From Delphinus delphis (Eukaryota > Chordata > Mammalia > Artiodactyla > Delphinidae): DNA of 64,000 nt. This document shows positions 1 through 11,515 of this stretch, piece by piece. The stretch covers positions 45,350,006 through 45,414,005 of the forward strand of contig NC_082684.1 of the NCBI RefSeq assembly GCF_949987515.2, read 5' to 3'. The translations under genes were made by a program, and so were the position numbers. The first letter of the stretch is position 1; the number at the start of each line of letters is the position of its first letter. The notes beneath the pieces are model-generated. The model searched no databases, had not been told where the DNA came from, and worked only from the letters and a program-made list of their open reading frames with translations.

Positions 1-699
1 AGAAGCAAGTCACATGTCCTGCCCACATTCAATAGAAGGGGATTACACAAGGGTGTGAATACCAGGAAGTGGGGATCATAAGGGTTACCTTAGACTGTCC
101 CTTACACCAATATATCAGAGTTATCTGGAGAGATAACACAGTTTCACCTTTTTTGATTTAGGCAGTTAGATTGCCTGTGATGGGAATTTTTGACCCGCTG
201 AACCAGGCCACTTAAAAGTATTTGAAGGTCATGTTAAGCCATTCCTAGAAGACTATAACTCTAAGAATTTTTGTTACAAAGGAGCATTCTAATTAAATTC
301 GAAGTATTCAAACTAAAAAATATTAGGGAAGACTTGCATGTTCAGCAATATGGCAAAGTTTTTCAGTACAAAACGTCTAAGAATATAGGATAAAAATACA
401 TGAAAACTTTAAAGGCACGGCTGAGTCCATAAAAAAAAAGTAAGACAAAGCCTCAGAAATTTGAATCAATCAGAATACACAATTCTAAGAGGCAAGAGAG
501 CACTGAAGCACTTGTCTGTGGCATCTGCTAATCACCAATGAACTGAAACTTAGGTTTTAATGGGCTAAAGATGTGGCAGGGAGGAGAAAATCCTAGGTCC
601 AGCATGGTGGGAGGTTGGATTGGAGCCTATCTTCTCCACCCACTAAAGCCAGGACATTGAAAAGACAAGACCCTCAGTGGTAAACTGGTGGGGAGGAAC
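1..699. other. no recognisable feature
   Basis: AT-rich sequence without a long open frame. Parts resemble decayed L1 or LTR material, but no family could be named. Confidence 0.5.
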
Positions 700-2830
700 C
701 ATCTCTCACAGAGAGGTGATAGAAATGATTACTTGACTATTAGTAGAGAAGAAAATATGGGGGAAAAGTTCTCCCCTGAGAGTTGCTAACCACCATGAGC
801 AACCCTCATGAAGATCTGGGGCAAGAACTTGTACTTCCAAAAAGTCTCAAGCTGAAAATTTAGATTAAAATTACCTTGGGATATAGCTACTCCAGGCCTT
901 GGGTAGAAATGTTCCTAATCATTGCAGAAAGAATGTATTTAAATTCAAGCTTCACATAATTCCCACAGATAAAGTTTGAATGAACTCATAGTAATCATAA
1001 CCACAACAACAAAATCACAAAACATACAAGGAAACAAGCCAGTGGGAGCTAGAGTCTGCAGAAACAAACCAACCCAGAAACTACAAAGGTAGACTTGCAA
1101 AGACTGCAGATACAGAAATGATAAGATATAGAGTATACAATAAATACATTAAAAATGTTTAAATATGGAAAAAGAATTCAAAAGGATGCTTAGGAATAAT
1201 AGATGATTATATTTGATTAGGCAAAATTGAAAAAATTATGCTGCTAAAAACACAAGATACATAACTGACATTAGAAACTTGGTGGGTGATTTTAAAAGCA
1301 GATTAAACACAGCAGAAGTGAGAATTTTTTTTTTGTTTTTTTTTTGCGGTACGCGGGCCTCTTACTGTTGTGGCCTCTCCCATTGCGGAGCACAGGCTCT
1401 GGACGCGCAGGCTCAGTGGCCATGGTTCACGGGCCCAGCCGCTCCGCGGCATGTGGAATCTTCCCGGACGGGGGCACGAACCCGTGTCCCCTGCATAGGC
1501 AGGCAGATTCTCAACCACTGTGCCACCAGGGAAGCCCAGAAGTGAGAATTTATGAATTGAAATATAGATCTGAAAAAAACTGCACAAGAATCAGCTCAGT
1601 AAAACAAAGAAATGAAAATTTGAGAAGAGGTTAAGAGAAATGGGAGGGTAAAGTGAGAAAGTCTAATGGGAGTTCCAGAAGAAGACAAAGAGAATAGGAA
1701 GAGGTAATATTCAGAAAAAAAAGTAGATGAGAATTTCCCAGAACTAACAAATGATATAAATCTTCATATTCAAGAAGCCCTGTGAAACCCAAACAAGGTA
1801 AATTAAGAGACAAAACAAAAAACCCAGATTTATTGTTCTTAAACTCCAGAACACCCAAGTCAAAGAGAAGCTCTTGAATCATGAAATATTTTAATCTGTT
1901 GAGGAAAAAAGGCAGATTACTTATAAAAGAACAATAGACTGATTTGACATCTGAGTTCTCAAAAGCAACAAAGAAGACAGAAGAAAATGGAATAATATAT
2001 TCAAAGGGTTGAAAATAATTAACTGTCAACTTAGATTTCTGTTGTTAATACAATAATAATATCTAATTTGGAACTTACAAAAGAGAACACATATGCAGGG
2101 AAACTACAAATAAGGTGGAAGAGTGTGACAGGAGTTAAAGTTCTCATTTTTCTGGAGAAGGGAGAAAATATTGGTAACTTGAGACTTTATTGAGTTAGTA
2201 TGAATATTAAAATTTCTAGGGCAAACACACAAAAAAATCAATGGAGTATATACCTTAGGAAAACTTTTAATATGGACTGTAGCCTCAAACGATCTAAAAT
2301 GAGGCAACGAAGAGAAAAAAAAGAGATAACTAGAAAGCATACAATAATATTGACAAAATTAATCCAAATATACCATTAAATTTAATCAATGTATACAGAC
2401 TAACCTCCCTAAGTTTAAATGAAAAAGATGGTCAGATGGGGTAAAACCTACCTATGTGAAGACACACAAAACTAAAATACAATAAGGTTTAAAAATTTTT
2501 AATGATATTCTAGGTAAGTAGTAACAAAATCTGGAGTAGCCATGTTTATAGCAGACAAAATAGATTTTTAGGAAAAAAAATCACTAGAGACAAAGAGGGT
2601 CACTGTATATGAATAAATGTTCAATTGGGCAGGAAAATACAATTCTACCCTTGTGTGTTCCTAATTCGATAACCTCAAAATAAGTAAATCAAATTGACAG
2701 AACTACAAAGAAAAATATTCAAGTTCACCATCATAGTGACAAATGTTATCATATTTTTCTCAATAATGTATAGACCAAAAAACTTGAAGATTTAAACAGT
2801 GAAAAGCTTGATCTAATGAACATAATCAGA
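700..2830 (+). mobile_element. Ancient L1 (L1M-type) 5' part, ORF1 and start of ORF2, decayed
   Basis: This is a badly mutated L1 in plus orientation. From about 1560 to 2060 the order of L1 ORF1 words can still be read on the DNA: a stretch on omitting failed frames resembling the coiled coil, then the region for transcripts bound by the RNA-binding domain and C-terminal domain, with many stops. Around 2530-2640 a piece matches the ORF2 endonuclease region (the segment for GVA...DKIDF and following lines). A young SINE splits the element at 1328-1537. No open frame survives. The exact subfamily and the left edge are uncertain; the portion before 940 is the weakest. Confidence 0.55.
1328..1537 (-). 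mobile_element. CHR-type tRNA-derived SINE (copy 1)
   Basis: Cetacean-type SINE in minus orientation: the poly-A tail reads as poly-T at the left, then gcggtacgcgggcc, and the tRNA-like 5' head ends in agggaagccc at the right. The RNA polymerase III B-box-like motif lies in the cacgaacccgtgtcc segment (reverse of ggttcgtgcc type). A perfect 14-bp target duplication, agaagtgagaattt, flanks it at 1314-1327 and 1538-1551. It sits inside an ancient L1, so it is much younger than its host. Confidence 0.93.
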
Positions 2831-2869
2831 ACATGGTACCCAACAGTTACATTCTTTCCACACATTTTT

Positions 2870-3165
2870 CCAAACACACATGGAACACTGTGGCAGAGAC
2901 AGACAGAAGACTCCCAATAACCATTCTCTCTCTCTTCTCTGAGTTTTTACCTGGGAATATGGCCATTCCAAATAAGGAACTACATTTCCCAGCTTCCTTT
3001 GAAGGTAGCTGTGGCCACCTGACTACATGCTGGCTAATAGGATACAAGCAGAAGCAATATACGTGCACTGAAGGGAGGGCACAAGTTCTTTCCTTCCCTG
3101 TCCTCCTTCCTGTCTGGAACACAGCTGGGGTGGTAATGTGCACAGAGATAAAAACAAGAATGTTC
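2870..3165. repeat. Old interspersed repeat of unnamed family (copy 1 of 3)
   Basis: Contains the motif ctacatttcccagcttcc followed by a gtggccacctgac...ctggctaatagga block. The same blocks recur at about 11010-11515 and 40250-40790, so this is a dispersed repeat. I could not assign the family; an MaLR/ERVL-like LTR is possible. The ORFs seen here in both strands are by-products of the repeat. Confidence 0.5.
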
Positions 3166-3540
3166 ACAGCAGCATAATTCGTAATAGCCTAAAACCAGTA
3201 ACACACCAAACACCCATCATCATCAAAGAAAGGAATAAGTAAATTTGGAAAATCCATACAATAGAAAACTATTCTAGAGTAAAAATGAGTGAACAGCAGC
3301 TACACCTGTCAACACAGCATGGAATGAAACAGGACACAGAGGAATATATATAGTACCATTCCAGTTACATAAAAGTAAAAAACTAAGTAATATATTTTAA
3401 GGGATGCATACGAATGTGGTAAAAACTAAAGAAAAGCAAGAGAATTATAAATCCAAAATTCAGCAGAGGATACTTCTTCATAGGAGAGAGGGGGGCAATT
3501 AAGGAGGGATATACAGAGCTACAGATGTACTAGTAATTTT
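3166..3540 (+). mobile_element. Ancient L1 ORF2 C-terminal / 3' fragment
   Basis: The order of words matches the end of L1 ORF2: tgttcacagcagcataattc (for the ...AALF.. line), then a region resembling the final ORF2 lines and 3'UTR. It is probably the 3' continuation of the L1 remnant at 700-2830, separated by the repeat at 2870-3165. Confidence 0.5.
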
Positions 3541-4304
3541 TATTCTGAGGGATTACACAGGTTAATTTTATTATAAATCTTATCAATCTATTTGTAATCT
3601 TATAAATCTATTGAAATTATATATATATAAACACACATTATGTATTCTCTATTGTATACGTAACACACTAAAAAGTGAACTTAGAAGAGAGAAGTGGTAA
3701 AACTACCAGGTTCTTCCTAGACATTCATGTCTTTAAAAGCCTGCAACAATTATGACTTACCTATTGTTTAATGTCTAACTGATTTAGTAAGCCCTTGAGT
3801 GTGGGAACCTGAACTACCTAGCACCATTTTAGTAACTCAGAGGTGGACTTCCCGGGTAGCTCCTGCCTTAGCCCACCCTTTATCAGACTTTGTGTCTGGA
3901 CCAATAGTTTTCATATTTTACTTTTTGAAATCCTGTTCATTTTTAGTAGACCCTTCCATCAAATGAGATCTCGTGGAAAGCCAAAACATACAGCAGATAA
4001 AAGCAGAGCTGCCCTGACTGGGGAGAGGGGTGCCTGAGACCCTTCTTGTTAACATTACTAGTGCCTGGACGTAACCCCGGGAGTCTATGGCTCTGGGGAA
4101 TGTCATTAATGAAGGTACAAAGCAGAAGTGACATTATCGCATTTGTGCAACATCCTCCTTTTGCAAAGGAGGAAACCAGACCCTAGTTGAAGCTCAGACC
4201 AGCGGCAATAAATTTGTGGTCATTGGAGAGGACAAAATTAATTAGATTAATTGCTGGGTACCATCAGCTTTTAATAACTATCTGCCAGACTCTGCTCTAA
4301 ATGT

Positions 4305-4306
<2 letters not shown>
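3541..4306. other. mostly unassigned sequence
   Basis: AT-rich with a short (TA)n stretch near 3620. A weak L2 3'-end-like motif lies near 3795-3840 and a weak MIR-like piece near 4160-4200 (ggaggaaaccaga). Nothing can be named with confidence. Confidence 0.4.

Positions 4307-4358
<52 letters not shown>
4307..4358. repeat. (AC)26 microsatellite
   Basis: Uninterrupted AC dinucleotide run of 52 bp. A short antisense open frame crosses it only because the run has no stop codon. Confidence 0.98.
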
Positions 4359-4361
<3 letters not shown>

Positions 4362-5479
4362 CTATCTCGCCCCCGCCCCTTGCCCTTACAGAGCTCACCG
4401 TCAATGAACCTCCCTAATATGGCTGGTTCCAAAGGGGACAGCAGCATTTGCCATGGCACACGGTGAAGCTCATTATCACAGGATAGCTGGTCATGAGGCA
4501 GCAGAGGCAGCCTTTTCCTGCTGGGAGAATCGTTCTTACCCACCTGCTTTACCAAGTAACCCTGTCAACATGAATCAAAGCTAGGCAGGACGCAGACAAT
4601 TGCTTGTAGAATACTCAGCTGCAACAACAAAGGCCTAGACGAGGTGGGTACCTTGATCTCTTCTCAGCAGGCCGCCCGGGCCTCAGAGACAGCGGAGATC
4701 TCAGACCTTGGCTCCTGCACGTGCAAAACCAGTTATCTCAGCAGCTGCTGCTCCTAACAGGAATTCCCTCTGGGCGACGTTCATGCCTTTGTTCCAGTCA
4801 GCGTGTCTTTTTCAGTTCTAAAGCTAGAGTCAAGAATCAGGCTTACACATCTTGCCTGGAAAAATGTCCCACAAATGCTTTTACCTTAGAGATGACTATA
4901 CATGAACTGACGTGTATACTTTAAATGTAGGCAGTGCAAGGGGTCTGGTACCTAAAATTTCTCCTTTAAAACACTTGTGAGCATCTGTTTGGGCCTTTCT
5001 TCCAAGGCCTTTCTCCAGGTCAGCCAAAAGCATAGACCATCTTTATCTAGAATTTTGGATTTTAATCTTCAGCTACCTGGTCTGTAGGTCCAGAATGCCT
5101 TTGAAAATACGATGAAAGCTATAACCCTCTCCGAGAAAAATGCACAGAACTTTGCACACAATTTCGGAGGATTCATGGATCCCTGGAGCTATGCATGAAA
5201 ACCCTTCCCTAGGCTGACAAGCATTTACTTTCTCCAATTATAAGAAGAGTTCTTGACCAAGAAAGAATGGAGCTTGGCATTAGCCCTACTATCAAGTCAG
5301 TCTGTATAGGTCTGTTCAATAAGCTGGTCAGGTTGTTAGTCCTATTCCTCCAGCCACACTCATTGGGATATGTTGGTTCCAACGGAAGACAGATTAGATT
5401 AGATAAATAGATTAGAACGCTGTAAGGCGTATTTGCTGCCTTTTCTCTCCTCCATTCCCCCCTTGGGTTTCTCTTCCTC
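4359..5479. other. no recognisable feature
   Basis: Appears to be single-copy DNA with no usable open frame. A short GATTA repeat (gattagattagataaataga) lies near 5391-5410. Confidence 0.5.
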
Positions 5480-5975
5480 CATCACCGCCTTCAATGTTGG
5501 CTCCTAATCACATGGCTCCTCTGTTTGAAACACTTCAGTGATTCACCATCTCCGACAGGACAAAGTCCAAGTTCCCCGACATGCTTTCCAGGTTGTCCAT
5601 CTTCCTCATCCATCTGGCTCGTATCCCTCCACTCTTTCTGGTCCCATCCACCCAGAAGTCCACCTCGTGCTTCTGCCTCTCATGCCTGGCTCATGTAGTC
5701 CCACGGCCTAGAATGCTCCTCTCCCTTCAGCAGGCTCATCTCTGGTCATCAGTTCATTTGGCTGCCATCTCCTCCAGGGAGCCTCTGCTGACCCCTCTGT
5801 GTGTCCTTTGTCTCGCTGAGCTTCCTTCGCCCTCTCAGGGCACATATCAGTATTCAATTGTCCGCTCATAGGTCTGTCTTCCCCACAAGATGGTGAGCTC
5901 CCCAGGGCTAGTTCAGTTTTATATCACCAGTGTCTGCTGCATGGCGGCTACTCAGTAAATGTTTGAGGAAGGAAG
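5480..5975 (+). mobile_element. L2 LINE 3' end
   Basis: Shows the L2 order of landmarks: a gattcaccatctcc...aaagtccaagttcc block, a ctagaatgctcctctccctt block (equivalent of the conserved GCCTGGAATGC segment), ctccagggagcctctgctgacc, and an end resembling cagtaaatgtttgaggaa. Old, diverged copy in plus orientation. Confidence 0.85.
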
Positions 5976-6189
5976 GATGGAAAGAGCCTTTGAATATACC
6001 CATTATATGCTCTAACAGGACAAGGTCTCCTTGAAAGTTTATACCTGCAGAACAATGCTAAATCACAGGGTGAAAAGGAGTGGGTCAGAATTAGTATGGG
6101 GACCTGAAAAGAAGCGAATCACTCAGTCGCTTCCGAGTGAGCCTGGCATGCTGCACTCACCCTCTCTCCTTATGGTATGGCTTCATGGC

Positions 6190-6372
6190 TAAGGGTCCAG
6201 AGAGCACAGTTCTCAGTTGGAACTGCACATCAGAATCCCTGGGGAGCTTTAAAAAAATACCGATGCCTGGGTCACACCCCCAAAGGTTCTGATCTAATTG
6301 TTCTAGGGTATAGCCTAGGCATCAGGAGTTTTAAAATCTCCCCAGGCGATTCTAATGTGAAACCATGGCTGA
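6190..6372. mobile_element. MER5-type hAT (Charlie) non-autonomous DNA element
   Basis: Contains the diagnostic blocks catcagaatccctggggagc, a cctgggtcacacccccaaag block, and a ccccaggcgattctaatgtg block in the expected spacing of a roughly 180-bp MER5 element. The terminal repeats have decayed. Confidence 0.8.
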
Positions 6373-6379
6373 GGTCCGC

Positions 6380-6575
6380 CACTCTAGATTTGGACATGGA
6401 TTGAAGTCTAGCTCTGGTCCTAAAGCAGCTTTGAACGTTCTGGTAAGTCCCCTAGTCTCTCTGAACTTCAGATTCCCCTTCATTTGGATAGTGTGAGGAT
6501 TAAATGAGATGATGACTATTAAGTGCTCAGCCTGGCACCCCATAAGGAGACACACAGTAAGTGTTAGCAGATGTC
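6380..6575 (+). mobile_element. MIR SINE
   Basis: Carries a gaggattaaatgagatgatg block followed by ctcagcctggcac and cagtaagtgttagcag, the core and 3' part of MIR in plus orientation, with the tRNA-like head decayed at the left. It directly follows the MER5 copy. Confidence 0.8.
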
Positions 6576-6950
6576 ATTATGATACCACCGACTTTGTCCT
6601 CCCAAAGGGAAACTCTAGAAGGATGCTGAAAGAGGTAGTGAGTCATACAGAGCACCAGCTCCTACAAGACTGGCTGGCTGGGATGACTCTTGGTTGTTCA
6701 AGCATTCTGGAACCAATAGGATGCTCATAGTAATCAACACACCTTGGTTAACGAGGTAAAATTACTGAATGCAAATGAGTCAGAGATATATTGCAGCTGT
6801 TTGTCAGCGAGACCTTGGAACATACTAAAGTTTATGAGCTTAATAAAGTACGTTTTTTTTTTTTCCGTCCCCAACCTCACTGAGTCTGATCAACATCAGC
6901 AGCTCAGCAGTCACTCAAATCAGTTCAAAAATCCTCAGGATGTGGGGTAA
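6576..6950. other. no recognisable feature
   Basis: A short T-run lies near 6853. No gene or repeat was identified. Confidence 0.5.
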
Positions 6951-7105
6951 GATTAGCAGAGGGGCTCAACTGCAGAGAGCGTAAGAATCACCTGGGGGCA
7001 TGTTTAAGTACAGAACCCCTGGCTTCAGCCCCAAGGATCAGTGGGGCTACTTAGAAGTGTCTGGGGGCTTTAGCCCAACACTTCCTAATCCCCACGAGCA
7101 CCGTA
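6951..7105. mobile_element. MER5-type hAT fragment
   Basis: The blocks gtaagaatcacctggggg and acagaacccctggcttcagccccaa fit the left half of MER5; the right half is diverged. Confidence 0.6.
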
Positions 7106-7249
7106 AGCCACCCCAAATTTCATAAAAACAGTAGCATACATTGATATGAAATGGACAACTGAAACTTCCTTATCCTGTAAAGTGTGAATCTTTAGAAAGC
7201 ATTGCTCTTTGTGAAAACTGGCTGTATTTTAAGTGAAAATGCACCCATT

Positions 7250-7680
7250 TGAAGTGAAAGTTTTGATCGATTTTAACAATTTTATACACCTGTGTAGCCA
7301 CAACCACAAACACTGCCAAACATAAACGTGCCCATCAACCCCAAAATTCCCCCCCCCCCCCAGGCTCTCTTTCAGTCAGTCCTCACTCCATCCCGCATCC
7401 CCAGACGTGGGCAACAATGAAATCATCCCTCTGTCACTATACACGAGGATGTATTTCTAGAGTTTTTTTTTTTTTTTTTACAAATATAATCAAGCAGTGT
7501 GAATTCTTCTGTGTCTGGCTTTTCCCGCTCAGCAAAGTGTCTGTGAAATTTATCCCTGTGGCTGCACGTGTCACTAGTTTATTCCTTTTTATTGCTGAAT
7601 CATTGTCCATTGTAAAGATGTACCACAATTTATTTATTCACCTGTTGATGGACATTTAGTTGTTTTCAGTTTGGGCTTTT
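7250..7680 (-). mobile_element. Old L1 ORF2 3' fragment, inverted
   Basis: Reads as the reverse complement of an old L1: ttgctgaatcattgtccattg and accacaatttatttattcac followed by ctgttgatggacatttagttg, the conserved segment near the ORF2 C-terminus. Includes a C-run at 7350-7362 and a T-run near 7464-7480. Confidence 0.75.
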
Positions 7681-7789
7681 ATTCGGTTGCATACATGCTA
7701 AGTCAAACAGTGCATTTACTACTTAAACAGTTTCAAAGACAAGACTCAGCCCCTTTACCAAACAGATTGCTGACCCTAAGTCTCTCCTG

Positions 7790-7872
7790 TATGCAAGTTC
7801 TAGAGTTGCCTTCTCCAGGAATTCTGATGAGGTTTGAGTTACAGCCCAGGAACCTGCATCCTTAATAATTAT
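7790..7872. mobile_element. MER5-type fragment
   Basis: The blocks ccaggaattctgatgagg and cagcccaggaacctgcatcc match the middle of MER5A. Short and diverged. Confidence 0.5.
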
Positions 7873-8253
7873 GGCTGGTTATGCTGATACCCAAATCCCC
7901 AAACTACACCATGAAGATATCGTCCCAAAGTGTAGGGCACTGGCTAACCCCAGGTACAGCCCACCTCTGGTCACAAGGATTTGCATCTTTCTTCTGTGGC
8001 AGAACTACATTAAGACCCTCTCTCTCAGAGTCCACAGGGCTCACCAGGCTCCTGTATCAAACGGCCAAATCAGAGATGCGGGGAAGCCAGGGCACTGCTT
8101 CCCAAATTGTGAATCCTCTCAGATCAACAAGCCCGCTGCTATGATCCTCAGGGAGTGAGAGGTGGCCATGAAGGCCTTTTGCACACCTTCCATCCCTAGT
8201 CATTTCAAGACCCAATTTTTCATCTCATTAAGGAGTCAGACATCAGGTAAAGT
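7873..8253. other. no recognisable feature
   Basis: Two overlapping short open frames (to 95 codons) have no recognisable motif and are probably chance. Confidence 0.45.
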
Positions 8254-8957
8254 TGATGCCATTGATGTCTGAAGCAAGAACCTGTAATTATGGCCTAAAG
8301 AAAGATACCACCTACTGGAAGGGTATGAAAGAATTCCACAGATTGGCCTGAGTATCAAACCATGGGTAATCATAGTTAAATCCATCACACCTCTAACCTG
8401 CCCTAACCAATCAAGGTCATTTTAATTGTTGCTACAAAAGACTTACAGGTCCTCCAAGCAGCACACAGCCTAAACAATAAGATGTTTGCCTGAGTTGTTT
8501 TCCAGGAACTTGGAGTCAGCTGTGTCTAGTTGGAGTTGAGCTGGTTAAGACTGGGTAAGACCACCGACCCTCCAACTGGGCATGCAAAAGTGTCCACTTG
8601 GTGACCTTTTGACAGCAGAGGGCTGAAAACTCCACCCTCAGATCCTGCTAAGCACCTCCACATTGGAACGTGTGCAGAGGCCTGTAGTTAGTTACACCTG
8701 TGCAGAACGATGATTACCACACCTTTTCCCAATCAACTTTCCCCAGACTCCCTAAGCCACCACGCTTCAGACCGCCCTGATGCTTTAGCCCAGAAGTACC
8801 CTGGGCCCATTGCCTTTGGGGGAGGCTGAACTAAGTCTTGTCTCGCGTCTCCTCACTTGGCTGCCTTGCGAATAAACCCCCTCTTTGCTGCTAAACCTCA
8901 GGGTCTCAGCATTTTGGCTCTCTGTGCGTAGGGCAAAACAAACCCGGTTGGGTAACA
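8254..8957 (+). mobile_element. Solo LTR, class I (gammaretrovirus-like) endogenous retrovirus
   Basis: The right end has the layout of a retroviral LTR: CCAAT-like motifs (near 8407 and 8730), a polyadenylation signal aataaa at 8871-8876, then a roughly 80-bp U5-like segment ending in gggtaaca, with terminal CA. A TG start is available at 8254 or 8263, but I could not prove the left edge because no clean 4-6 bp target duplication was seen. No gag, pol or env sequence adjoins it, so it would be a solo LTR left by recombination. The subfamily is not assigned. Confidence 0.6.
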
Positions 8958-8987
8958 AGTATGGCTAACAAACCCGGTTGGGTAACA
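8937..8987 (+). repeat. 30-bp-period duplication at the LTR 3' end
   Basis: A 21-bp segment beginning aacaaacccggttggg occurs at 8937-8957 and again, identical, at 8967-8987, separated by agtatggct. It duplicates the terminal bases of the LTR. Confidence 0.9.
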
Positions 8988-9510
8988 CAGGTGGTCAAAG
9001 TTATAGCTAAAGAAAATGAGGCTCAGTGCTAACAAGGCTGGCCTGTTTGGCAAGGATGCTTTAACGAAGATTGAAGGAGAAGTGGGGAGTGTCAAAGGAG
9101 GCGAACGCAAGAACCAGGGCTTAGCTTGTGGGGCCTCTTCTTACCATCTTAAATATCATATTAGTTAACCACTGACAAAAGGATTCTCATTTTTCCTCTA
9201 AGAAAAACATACATTTTGTTGAGCCTTTCCTCCCCACACCACTCTGTTGTTAGTTTCATTCCTTTAGATTTTTCCTTTTTTGGGAACACTTTTAACCTGT
9301 AGGATACAACAGATGAAGCACATCCCTAAGTTTCCACATCCACAGAATTAAGGAAGCCATAAGCTTTTCCTTCTCCTCCTTTTTCTCTTTTTCTCTTTCC
9401 CCCCCCAACCATCTTTTTTTGGGCCAAGTTTCATGACCCATGCCTGGCATTTTGCACAACAGGAGTGTGTCAGAAGTCAAAACGATAAAATATTATGCCA
9501 AGGAGGAGAG
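8988..9510. other. no recognisable feature
   Basis: Contains a pyrimidine-rich tract near 9367-9420 (ttctcctcctttttctc...). No gene seen. Confidence 0.5.
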
Positions 9511-9757
9511 AGGTGGGAGATGGAGGTACTGGGAGGTTGGGATTAGCGGATGCAAACTGCTATATATACAATGGATAAACAAAGTCCTACTGTATAACAC
9601 AGGGAACTATATTCAATATCCAGTGATAAGCCATAATGGAAAAGAATATGAAAAAGAATGTATATATGTGTGTAACTGAGTCACTTTGCTGTACAGCAGT
9701 AATTAACACATTGTAATTCAACTATACTTCAATAAGAAAAATTTCTAAAAAGGAATA
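9511..9757 (+). mobile_element. L1 3'UTR, 5'-truncated
   Basis: The blocks cctactgtataacacaggga, gtgtgtaactgagtcacttt, gctgtacagcag and caactatacttcaataag give the usual order of a cetartiodactyl L1 3'UTR, ending in an A-rich tail. Confidence 0.85.
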
Positions 9758-9856
9758 CTGTGTCACATCAACCTAGTCCATGTGTGAAAGCTTGCCAGCC
9801 AATCTTGGTATGTTAATAGAAGTGTTTTCAGTTTCTACAACAGTTTGGAGTTTTTC

Positions 9857-10030
9857 TGCCATTTATTCATTCTTTCAGCAGATATTTAATGAGGACCTGA
9901 TAAATGCCACGCACTGTCCTGGATGCTGAGGATGCCAAAATTAGAGTTTACGGTCCAGTGGGAGAAACAGGCACTGAAGCAGACAAATTACAAGCTGGTG
10001 CTGTAGGGCAGGAAAAGAGATGGGAGCACA
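9857..10030 (-). mobile_element. L2 LINE 3' end, inverted
   Basis: Starts with atttattcattctttcagcag, then aatgccacgcactgtcctgg and cagtgggagaaacaggcactg, the reverse complement of the L2 3' terminus. The open frames around it are incidental. Confidence 0.75.
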
Positions 10031-11009
10031 GGAGTGGGAGGAGGATGCTGCAGGAGTTGGGAGATACTGATGTTAATTTAAAAATCTGCTGTGCCATCAG
10101 TGACCTCCGTTCATGCAAGATCATAGCAGATTTAATGGAGTGGAGGGAAGGGTCGAGGGCACGAGTGATGAGGAAAGCTTTCATAATTTATCACTCTATG
10201 CATGCTGGAACCTTGGTTTTCACCAAAACACAACCTGTTGTTCTATTAGCTCTTCTCGCTTGAAAGTCAAGATTGTCCTCTTTCTTCAGGACACTGTCAA
10301 GTAAATCTGTTGATGTGTGAAGCTGAGGGATTCGAAATGAAATTACTCATGGAAGAAATGAGTATTTCAAGGAAAATAACATGTGCTCTCTGAGAATCTC
10401 TTGAAGTTTGGCCAGAAGTTCATACCAACCCTTTGTGCTGGCCAAATGCCTGATTTCTGGGAAGTTTAAACATGTAATTGACATTTCCCCCATGGTTGTC
10501 ATAGAAACTCTCCAATGGGGATGGATGACCAAAAACATTGTAAAAGTGGGGGGTAAACAATCAGAAGGAATATAGGTTGGGGTTGCCCTGGGTTTAGAGC
10601 CCCCTTTTCCTTGTTTTTCATATTCATCAGTTGCCTTCTAGGCCTTCCACCCCCATGTGACCCGCCCTCCCCATCTGTGTATTCAGCCCCTAGCCTTCCC
10701 TCCAGCTCTAGAGCTGTGTGTCTATCTGCCAGAGCCAAACTTAGCATCCACCCCCTCCAGATCAGTGAGTGGGAAAGAACATATATAACAGGAATGTATG
10801 GAAAAATCTACAGTCTAATGCAGATAGAGATGGGGATTCTGATCTCTTTCCCAGAATTTGTTTTATAAGTCAGATCTAATAGCAAGTAAAAAAATGGTTT
10901 AGTTTGACTTTCCGTTCTTTCTATTTCCTTTTCTCCTTGAAAAGTCCCAAAAGCAGAAAGACAGAAAAACAGACAGCCCCAAGAAATCCAAATGGGATGT
11001 GGCAGAAAC
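10031..11009. other. no recognisable feature
   Basis: Seems single-copy. The right-hand part of 10031-10300 may be a further decayed extension of the L2. No motif seen in the short open frames. Confidence 0.4.
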
Positions 11010-11515
11010 TCTTACATGCCTCCAATATAGCCACTCTTCTCTTTTTCCTTAGTAACAGAACCTTGATTTTACTTGGTCCAGCAGTGCATACAGCTGAAAG
11101 ACATTTCCCACCTTGCTTTGCCGTTAGCTGTAGCCACCTGACTAAGTTCTGGTCAGTGAGACTTAATTGGCAATATCTTATGGGATTTCCAAGAAGGCTG
11201 TTTAAAGGGATTTAAAGTTATCTGACACTGCTGGGAAAAGAGCCCTTTGTCCTTCCTCTCCTTCCTCCTGCCAGGGATATAGACATGATGACTAGAGGTT
11301 CAGCAGCCTTTTTCTGCTAAGAAGACCTTGGTGATAAAAATTGTGTGATGAGGGAAGAGCCAGGCTCTCTAATGACCTCATGGAGCTGCCATACAAGCCC
11401 TGGACTGCTTATTTCCAGACTTCTTTTAAGTAAAAGACTTTAAGCTACTATGTACTTAAGCTACTATATTCAGGTCTCTGTTATGACAAAACCTAATCCT
11501 TACCGATACATTAAA
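11010..11515. repeat. Old interspersed repeat of unnamed family (copy 2 of 3)
   Basis: Contains acatttcccaccttgctttg, a gtagccacctgactaagttc block, catggagctgccatacaagc and an end cctaatccttaccgataca. Shares these blocks with 2870-3165 and 40250-40790. A short direct duplication (taagctactat, 11440-11467) lies near the right end. This is the most complete copy and looks like an LTR-type element ending in a ..aca terminus. Confidence 0.5.

Noticed and set aside
1303..1634. Three overlapping open frames on both strands
   Set aside because: All lie on SINE copy 1, whose GC-rich body is open in several frames.
4271..4555. 94-codon minus-strand frame with a poly Cys-Val stretch
   Set aside because: The stretch is the translation of the AC microsatellite.
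8254..8990. A full endogenous provirus
   Set aside because: Only one LTR-like end was found; no gag, pol or env-like frame and no second LTR lie nearby.
8898..9480. Shared YPTG peptide endings in three short frames (8898-9110, 9292-9480, 35678-35962)
   Set aside because: The first comes from the duplicated LTR end; the others are short chance matches with no DNA similarity.
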